A stretch of 64,000 bases of DNA from Sweltsa coloradensis (lineage: Eukaryota > Arthropoda > Insecta > Plecoptera > Chloroperlidae). Location of the stretch: NCBI GenBank assembly GCA_024449915.1, contig JAMZAV010001435.1, positions 151,603 through 215,602 of the forward strand. The letters run 5' to 3'. The translations under genes were made by a program, and so were the position numbers. The notes beneath the pieces were generated by a model, which had not been told where the DNA came from, ran no database searches, and saw nothing but the letters and a program-made list of their open reading frames with translations. Below, piece after piece: positions 57,210-64,000 of this stretch (positions are counted from its first letter, which is position 1; each line of letters opens with the position of its first letter).

Positions 57210-58711
57210 TTGGATGAGCGAAGCGAAGACTTCAATTTCACTCTTTGTTTGTTTTTTTCACTTACGTTACCCCAAGAAAAATAGCTCGGGTGATTTGTTT
57301 TTTGTTAGATTTTTGTCTGTTTGTTAGCTCTCTACCGGGCAAACGGCATATGCGATCTTAAAGAAAATTGGAGGGGACCATCGAAATCTCTGAACTTAGA
57401 CTTGCCACGTTTTTGGGTACAATTGATCAAATATTTTTTATGATTGTCGTACTTTGACGATTTTTTTTCTGATTTTTAACGAGATATTTTCGTGATATTT
57501 GGCAAACGGCTACTCCGATCTTGATGAAACTGTATGGGAACGTTTAAAATCACTAAAGTCATATTTGTTATGATTTAAGAGACATTTGAAGAAATATTTC
57601 TCATAGAAATCGTACTTTTACGATTCGTGATATTTGGGCCGATTCTAAACAAACGGGTCCCCACCCGTTACAACGTTCATATTTTACATTGACATAAATA
57701 TTATGGTAATGAAGTGTTTTTTAAAGAAAAAATTGAAAAAGTTAATCAAAATTCAAAGAAATAAAGGTTTTAATATAAGCCTTTTACAGGTGAATAATGA
57801 ACAAGTAATATCAATAAACTAGAAACAGTAATGAGATCCCATTTAAAATCGTAATCATTGGACAGAAATATTTTTTTAAACTAGGAAAACGCTAAAGTTC
57901 CGCCGCGTTGATGGATGAGCTTTTTAAAGTTTTTAGTTTGCGTGGGATATCTTTACTTTTGTAAGTGCTTTGTTTTGTTGCCTACGCATTGTAGGTGATT
58001 GTTGTCAAGTTTCTATTGTTTCTTGTCAATTGGTATTATTTACCGTAAAAAACTTATATTAAAAGCTTTATTTCTATAGATTCTGGCTAACTTTTTCAAC
58101 TTTTTCTTTCAAAATGTACTACATCACCATAACCTTAATGTCCATGTATAATATTAACGTTGTAGCCCCACCCGTTTGGTCAGAATTGGCCCAAACGACA
58201 CGAAAATGTCGCAAAAAAATAAAAAAACTTATATAAAAAGCTTGTTTCTATAGATTCTGGCTAACTTTTTCATTTTTTTCTTTCAAAAAGTACTACATCA
58301 CCATAACCTTAATGTCCATGTTAAATATGAACGTTGTTGCCTAACCCGTTTGGTCAGAATCGGCCCAAATGGCACGAAAATATCGCACAAAAAATCGAAA
58401 AAAATCGTAAAAGTACGATATTCATGAGAAATATTTCTTCGATTGTACCCAAAAAAGTGGCAAGTCTATGTTCAGAGATTTCGAAGGTCCTGTCAAATTT
58501 TCATCAAGATCGCATATGCCGTTTGCTCGGTAGAGAGCGAACAAACAGACGGGGAAAAAAAATAAACAAACAAACAAAAAAACACCGGAGCTAAATTTTT
58601 TTGGGGGTCAGTGAAATTGAAGTCTTCGCTTCACTCGCTTCGCTCGCTACGCTCATCCAAAAAAGCTCATCCATCAACGCGACTGGAAAAAGCGTTCGCG
58701 AAGCGGCCTAG
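57210..58711 (+). mobile_element. HLE1b element interrupted by HLE1 (copy 2)
   Basis: The 5' part 57210-57880 starts TTGGATGAGCGAAGCGAAGA. The tail 58661-58711 is GCTCATCCATCAACGCGACT, then GCGTTCGCGAAGCGGCCTAG. The uninterrupted arrangement is seen at 34721-35441. Confidence 0.82.
57881..58660 (-). mobile_element. HLE1 element nested in HLE1b
   Basis: CTAGGAAAACGCTAAAGTTC to CGCTACGCTCATCCAA. The 86-codon plus-strand frame inside it (58334-58594) also appears in the duplicated unit at 59651-59911, but it is broken in older copies and is not a gene. Confidence 0.82.
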
Positions 58712-59197
58712 TGTATCAAAATAACATGTTAGTCTACATAAGTATAATGTAAAATAAGGCCATAAGCTCATTACAAAGGTTTGGAAATAGCTGGAGAAAA
58801 CATTTAATCTGGATTTCCGTTGGCAAGAATGATGTTTTATAATTCCATTGTGTTGTATACATAGTTTTAAGTTCACATAACACTGCGGTTGACCCTTAAG
58901 ATAATAAAAGTACATCTTGCAGTTAGGGTATAGGAAAAGGGTAGAAGGATCCAATATTTACAAATTAATATGCTAGTTACCTACTACTTAGTAATGACTT
59001 ACCAATTCAAGCCTAACCTTGAAATACTTTACATGTTGACGACAGTGCTAAAACTACACACATAGTTAAGCTTCATGTCTTGGCCTACGAGTTGTAGGTT
59101 TACATGTTTAAATACCTAATAAAAAACTACACAACAAGAAACAAGAAACAAGAATAAAACCGGTGACTTCCCTCTTCAGAGTCTTATGATACATCTA
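58712..59197. repeat. ~485-bp spacer between HLE1 units
   Basis: Starts GTGTATCAAAATAACATG and ends TCTTATGATACATCTA. Repeated at 60028-60516 and, with noise, at 53888-54394 and 55419-55919. Its last ~80 bp match the end of the 193-bp satellite unit. Confidence 0.85.
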
Positions 59198-59977
59198 CTA
59201 GGAAAACGCTTAAGTCCCGCCGCGTTGATGGATGGGCTTTTTAAAGTTTTTGGTTTGCGTGGGATATCTTTATTTTTGCAAGTGCTTTGTTTTGATGCCT
59301 ATGCATTGTAGATGATTGTTGTCAAGTTTCTTTTGTTACCTGTCAATTGGTATTATTTACCGTAAAAACTTATATTAAAAGCTTTATTTCTATAGATTCT
59401 GGCTAACTTTTTCAACTTTTTCTATCAAAATGTACTACATCACCATAACCTTAATGTCCATGTATAATATGGACGTTGTAGCCCCACCCGTTTGGTCAGA
59501 ATTGGCCCAAACGACACGAAAATGTCGCAAAAAAATAAAAAAACTTATATTAAAAGCTTTATTTCTATAGATTCTGGCTAACTTTTTCATTTTTTTCTTT
59601 CAAAATGTACTACATCACCATAACCTTAATGTACATGTATGATATGAACGTTGTTGCCTAACCCGTTTGGTCAGAATCGGCCCAAATGGCACGAAAATAT
59701 CGCACAAAAAATCGAAAAAAATCGTAAAAGTACGATATTCATGAGAAATATTTCTTCGATTGTACCAAAAAACGTGGCAAGTCTACGTTCAGAGATTTCA
59801 AAGGTCCTGTCAAATTTTCATCATGATCGCATATGCCGTTTGCCCGGTAGAGAGCGAACAAACAGACGGGGAAAAAAAACAAACATACAAACAAAAAAAC
59901 ACCGGAGCTAAATTTTTTTGGGGGTCAGTGAAATTGAAGTCTTCGCTTCACTCGCTTCGCTCGCTACGCTCATCCAA
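59198..59977 (-). mobile_element. HLE1 element (copy 2, unit 2)
   Basis: Same structure as 57881-58660. It is followed by an HLE1b tail (59978-60026) whose CTAG has become CTTG. Confidence 0.82.
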
Positions 59978-60516
59978 AAAAGCTCATCCATCAACGCGAC
60001 TGGAAAAAGCGTTCGCGAAGCGGCCTTGTGTATCAAAATAACATGTTAGTCTACATAAGTATAATGAAAAATAAGGCCATAAGCTCATTACAAAGGTTTG
60101 GAAATAGCTGGAGAAAACATTTAATCTGGATTTCCGTTGGCAAGAATGATGCTTTATAATTCCATTGTGTTGTATACATAGTTTTAAGTTCACATAACAC
60201 TGCGGTTGACCCTTAAGATAATAAAAGTACATCTTGCAGTTAGGGTATAGGAAAAGGGTAGGAGGATCCAATATTTACAAATTAATATGCTAGTTACCTA
60301 CTACTTAGTAATGACTTACCAATTCAAGCCTAACCTTGAAATACTTTACATGTTGACGACAGTGCTAAAACTACACACATAGCTAAGCTTCATGTCTTGG
60401 CCTACGAGTTGTAGGTCTACATGTTTAAATACCTAATAAAAAACTACACAACAAGAAACAAGAAACAAGAATAAAACCGGTGACAATTCCCTCTTCAGAG
60501 TCTTATGATACATCTA

Positions 60517-61287
60517 CTAGGAAAACGCTTAAGTCCCGCCGCGTTGATGGATGAGCTTTTTAAAGTTTTTGGTTTGCGTGGGATATCTTTATTTTTGCAA
60601 GTGCTTTGTTTTGATGCCTATGCATTGTAGGTGATTGTTGTCAAGTTTCTTTTGTTACCTGTCAATTGGTATTATTTACCGTAAAAAACTTATATTAAAA
60701 GCTTTTTTTCTATGGATTCTGGCTTACTTTTTCAACTTTTTCTTTCAAAAGGTACTACATCACTATAACCTTAATGTTTATGAATAATATGAACGTTGTA
60801 GCCCCACCCGTTTGGTCAGAATTGGCCCAAATGGCACGAAAATATCGCAACAAAATCTAAAAACTTTTATTAAAAGCTTTATTTCTATAGAATCTGGCAA
60901 ACTTTTTCAACTTTTTCTTTCAGACAACAATACATCACCATCACGTTAATGTCCATGTGAAATATGAACGTTGTAGTACCACCCGAATGGTCAGAATCGG
61001 CCCAAATGTCACGAAAATATCGCACTAAAAATCGAAAAAAAATCGTAAAAGTACGATATTCATGAGAAATATTTCTTCGATTGTACCCAAAAACGTAGCA
61101 AGTCTAAGTTTAGAGATTTTGAAGGTCCCCTCCAATTTTCATTAAGATCGGATATGCCGTTTGCCCGGTAGAGAGCGAACAAACAGACAGAAAAACAAAC
61201 AAATAAAATAAAATTAAAAAAAACAAACACCCGAGCTAAATTTTTTGGGGGGTCGGTGAAATTGAAGTCTTCGCTTCGCTCATCCAA
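60517..61287 (-). mobile_element. HLE1 element inserted in satellite DNA
   Basis: The left neighbour is GATACATCTA and the right neighbour is TCATTGCACG. Satellite units at 61471-61490 and onward show the uninterrupted GATACATCTATCATTGCACG. This is therefore a clean insertion between A and T with no duplicated or lost base. Confidence 0.9.
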
Positions 61288-62240
61288 TCATTGCACGTAC
61301 GACTTACGAATTCAGACCTGGTCCCTGAACGCTTTCCACCTGGACTAATGAGGCTCATAATGAACCGCAACTCCCCCCAACACTTTTAAATGAGCCCGAC
61401 TATACGAGTTCACCAAACAACAAGAAACAAGAAACAAGAATAAAATCGGTGACCTCCCTCTTCAGTCTTATGATACATCTATCATTGCACGTACGACTTA
61501 CGAATTAAGACCTGGTCCCTGAACGCTTTCCGCCTGGACTAATTAGGCTCATAATGAACCGCAACTCCCCCCAACACTTTTAAATGAGCCCGACTATACG
61601 AGTTCACCACACAACAAGAAACAAGAAACAAGAATAAAACCGGTGACCTCCCTCTTCAGTCTTATGATACATCTATCATTGCACGTACGACTTACGAATT
61701 AAGACCTGGCCCCTGAACGCTTTCCGCCTGGACTAATTAGGCTCATAATGAACCGCAACTCCCCCAACACTTTTAAATGAGCCCGACTATACGAGTTCAC
61801 CACACAACAAGAAACAAGAAACAAGAATAAAACCGGTGACCTCCCTCTTCAGTCTTATGATACATCTATCATTGCACGTACGACTTACGAATTAAGACCT
61901 GGTCCCTGAACGCTTTCCGCCTGGACTAATTAGGCTCATAACGAACCGCAACTCCCCCCAACACTTTTAAATGAGCCCGACTATACGAGTTCACCACACA
62001 ACAAGAAACAAGAAACAAGAATAAAACCGGTGACCTCCCTCTTCAGTCTTATGATACATCTATCATTGCACGTACGACTTACGAATTAAGACCTGGTCCC
62101 TGAACGCTTTCCGCCTGGACTAATTAGGCTCATAACGCACCGCAACTCCCCCCAACCTTTTTAAATGAACCCAACTATACGAGTTCACCAAACAACAAGA
62201 AACAAGAATAAATCCGGAGACCTCCCTCTTCAGAGTCATA
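61288..62240. repeat. ~193-bp satellite, five units
   Basis: Units start with TCATTGCACGTACGACTTAC at 61288, 61482, 61676, 61869 and 62063. They end with AACAAGAATAAAACCGGTGA and CTTCAGTCTTATGATACATC. Identity between units is very high; the last one is more diverged. The array resumes at 63683. Confidence 0.95.
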
Positions 62241-63682
62241 TAGGGGCTAAAAACCCCAAAAATAATTTTTTACCACGTGATCTATAGCACAATACTACAC
62301 TTAAATGGCCGTTTAAAAAACTAGGAAAACGCTAAAGTCCCGTCGCGTTGATGGATGAGCTTTTTCGTAAGTTTTTAGTTTGCGTGGGATCTCTTTACTT
62401 ATCAAGTGCCTTTTGAACGCATTGTAGGTGATTGTTGTCAAGTTTCCATTGTTACTTGTTAATTGTTATTAAATTCCTCAAAAAAACTTAATTTAAAACC
62501 TTTATTTATATGGTTTCTGGATAATTTTTTCAACTTTCTCTTTCAAAACGCAATACATCACCATTAGCGTAATGTCCATGTGCAAAATGAACATTCTAGC
62601 CCCACCCGTTTGGTCAGAATCGGCCCAAATGTGACGAAAATATCGCACTAAAAATAAAAAAACTCATATTAAAACCATTATTTCTATGGATTCTAGCTAA
62701 CCTTTTCAACTTTTTCTTTCACAAGGTACTACATCACCATAACCTTAATGTCCATGTGATATATGAACGTTGTACCCCCACTCGTTTGGTCAGAATCGGC
62801 CCAAATGTGACGAAAATATCGCACTAAAAATCGAAAAAAATCGTAAAAGTACGATATTCATGAGAAATATTTTTTCGATTGTACCCAAAAACGTAGCAAG
62901 TCTAAGTTCAGAGATTTCGAAGGTCCCCTCAATTTTCCATCAAGATCGCATATGCCGTTTGCCCGGTAGAGAGCGAACAAACAGACAGAAAAACTAACAA
63001 AAAACAAAACACCCGAGCTATTTTTCTTGGGGTAACGTAAGTGAAAAACAAACAAAAAAACAGAAAGTCAAATTGAAGTCTTCACTTCGCTCGCTACGCT
63101 CGCTACGCTCATCCAATTGTATCTTGTAACTGTGATTTAACACGAATTTTTTAATTTTTTTGATCCAGAAATTGGCGAAAATTGGTGTTTTGGAAAATTT
63201 CCTAAATCGGCTTTAACCTACTTCTTTTTTGGTCCACATAGATACTAGAGCATAGTACCAATCTAAAATGATCCTTTATAACATCGTGTCTTGAAACTGT
63301 GCCCAAATATACCCTCAAACACGCAAAAATATGCATTCCAATATCACACCCCGTCTTGGTAATCAGCATATTTTGACCGAACTACTTGCCCAAATTACAA
63401 AACAAAATATAGAGAATTTACAGAAAAGGCTGTCGAGTACGTCAATAATGGCCAATATTTTTTTGGATCAAAATCCTCCAAGGTCACGGGCATAAAGATC
63501 GTCTTCATGTTATTTCTTATGGGAGATTTTTGCCGATGGGACCTAGCTCGAAAAATGTCATGTTTGACAATTTTTTGGGAGGTCATGGTGGCCCCAATTA
63601 TTTTTCTGTTAGTTGCTAAATTCATTACTAGTTAGCCTGAATGAAATATATTTTTTGAGTTTAGTGGTTTAATACCCCTTTA
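62241..63682. mobile_element. Insertion in the satellite with imperfect TIR-like ends, containing HLE1
   Basis: The left end is TAGGGGCTAAAAACCCCAAA and the inverted right end is AGGGGTATTAAACCACTAAA. They match at about three quarters of positions. Without the nested HLE1 the element would be about 645 bp. The part 63117-63680 has a 76-codon minus-strand frame without motif. Class is unknown; a DNA transposon is my best guess. Confidence 0.45.
62321..63116 (-). mobile_element. HLE1 element
   Basis: CTAGGAAAACGCTAAAGTCC to CGCTCATCCAA, with two internal ~175-bp units. Flanks are A and T in element orientation. Confidence 0.85.
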
Positions 63683-64000
63683 AGATACATCTATCATTGC
63701 ACGTACGACTTACGAATTAAGACCTGGTCCCTGAACGCTTTCCGCCGGGACTAATTAGGCTCATAATGAACCGCAACTCCCCCCAACACTTTTAAATGAG
63801 CCTGACTATACGAGTTCACCACACAACAAGAACAGAACAGAATAAACCGTGACCCCCTCTCAGTTATGATCATCTATCATGCACGTACGACTACGAATTA
63901 GACCTGGTCCTGAACGCTTTCCGACAACTAGAAGCACGATCATAAAAACCGTGCACCTCCTCTTCATCTATGATACATCTATCTTAGAGACCGATAGCCT
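63683..64000. repeat. ~193-bp satellite continued
   Basis: A full unit starts at about 63691, followed by units with many short deletions after 63830. The array runs off the right edge. The final part looks like poor sequence rather than true divergence. Confidence 0.85.

Larger units (their letters stand above)
56831..61290. repeat. Tandem duplication, copy 2 (clean copy)
   Basis: Starts at GACTAGCATGTCCCTTCTTC. Element ends, spacers and internal repeats agree with the consensus of other HLE1 copies much better than those in copy 1. Confidence 0.85.

Noticed and set aside
58334..59911. 86-codon frame conserved between two HLE1 units
   Set aside because: The two units are recent duplicates. 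Older copies at 6739, 8367 and 62321 break or shorten the frame, so similarity does not show selection.

Overview
The window is animal (metazoan) nuclear DNA from an intron-rich, repeat-laden, AT-rich genome. It has no operons, no ribosome-binding sites and no dense coding. The only host gene I can support is on the minus strand: a 149-bp exon at 16699-16847 encoding part of the propeptide of an ADAM-family metalloprotease-like protein, and probably its next exon, 66 bp at 5013-5078. The two are phase-compatible and flanked by consensus splice sites. Everything around them then reads as intron or intergenic DNA filled with repeats. The ADAM peptide and the repeat content suggest an invertebrate, but I cannot name the species.

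Layout. 1-6.1 kb: a minisatellite, tRNA-headed SINEs, a 36-bp tandem array between two inverted tRNA-like heads, the small ADAM exon, a tRNA pseudogene and a 68-bp triplication. 6.7-10 kb: three Helitron-like non-autonomous elements. 12.2-16.8 kb: a MITE, a broken PHD-EN-RT LINE (minus strand) and the ADAM exon. 17.5-24 kb: nested Helitron-like elements, a SINE, a TTAA-flanked TIR element and a ~250-bp tandem repeat. 24.3-27.6 kb: a cluster of HLE3 elements. 27.9-29.7 kb: two large foldback structures beside (TAA)n. 29.7-36 kb: decayed or poorly polished sequence with a degraded reverse transcriptase and further Helitron-like copies. 36-51 kb: SINEs, foldbacks and long unrecognised stretches. 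52-61.3 kb: a ~4.5-4.9-kb tandem duplication built of HLE1 elements and spacers. 61.3-64 kb: a ~193-bp satellite interrupted by another insertion.

The most striking content is a set of related non-coding transposon families, here called HLE1 to HLE4. All begin with a TT-leading, family-specific 5' terminus. Near the 3' end each carries the exact or near-exact reverse complement of that terminus. This is followed by CAACG..., usually a GC-rich hairpin, and a final CCTAG. They insert mostly between A and T with no target duplication. These asymmetric terminal inverted repeats are the structure known for Helitron2/Helentron-type rolling-circle elements. Because the repeat pair covaries from family to family, I regard it as real. 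HLE3 also carries a tRNA-like module and ends in a ~180-bp palindrome. No autonomous Rep-helicase partner is visible.

Most open reading frames of 60-130 codons here are chance frames in these repeats and were not annotated. All names beyond broad families (HLE1-4, S1, S2, F, G, H) are labels for this window only.
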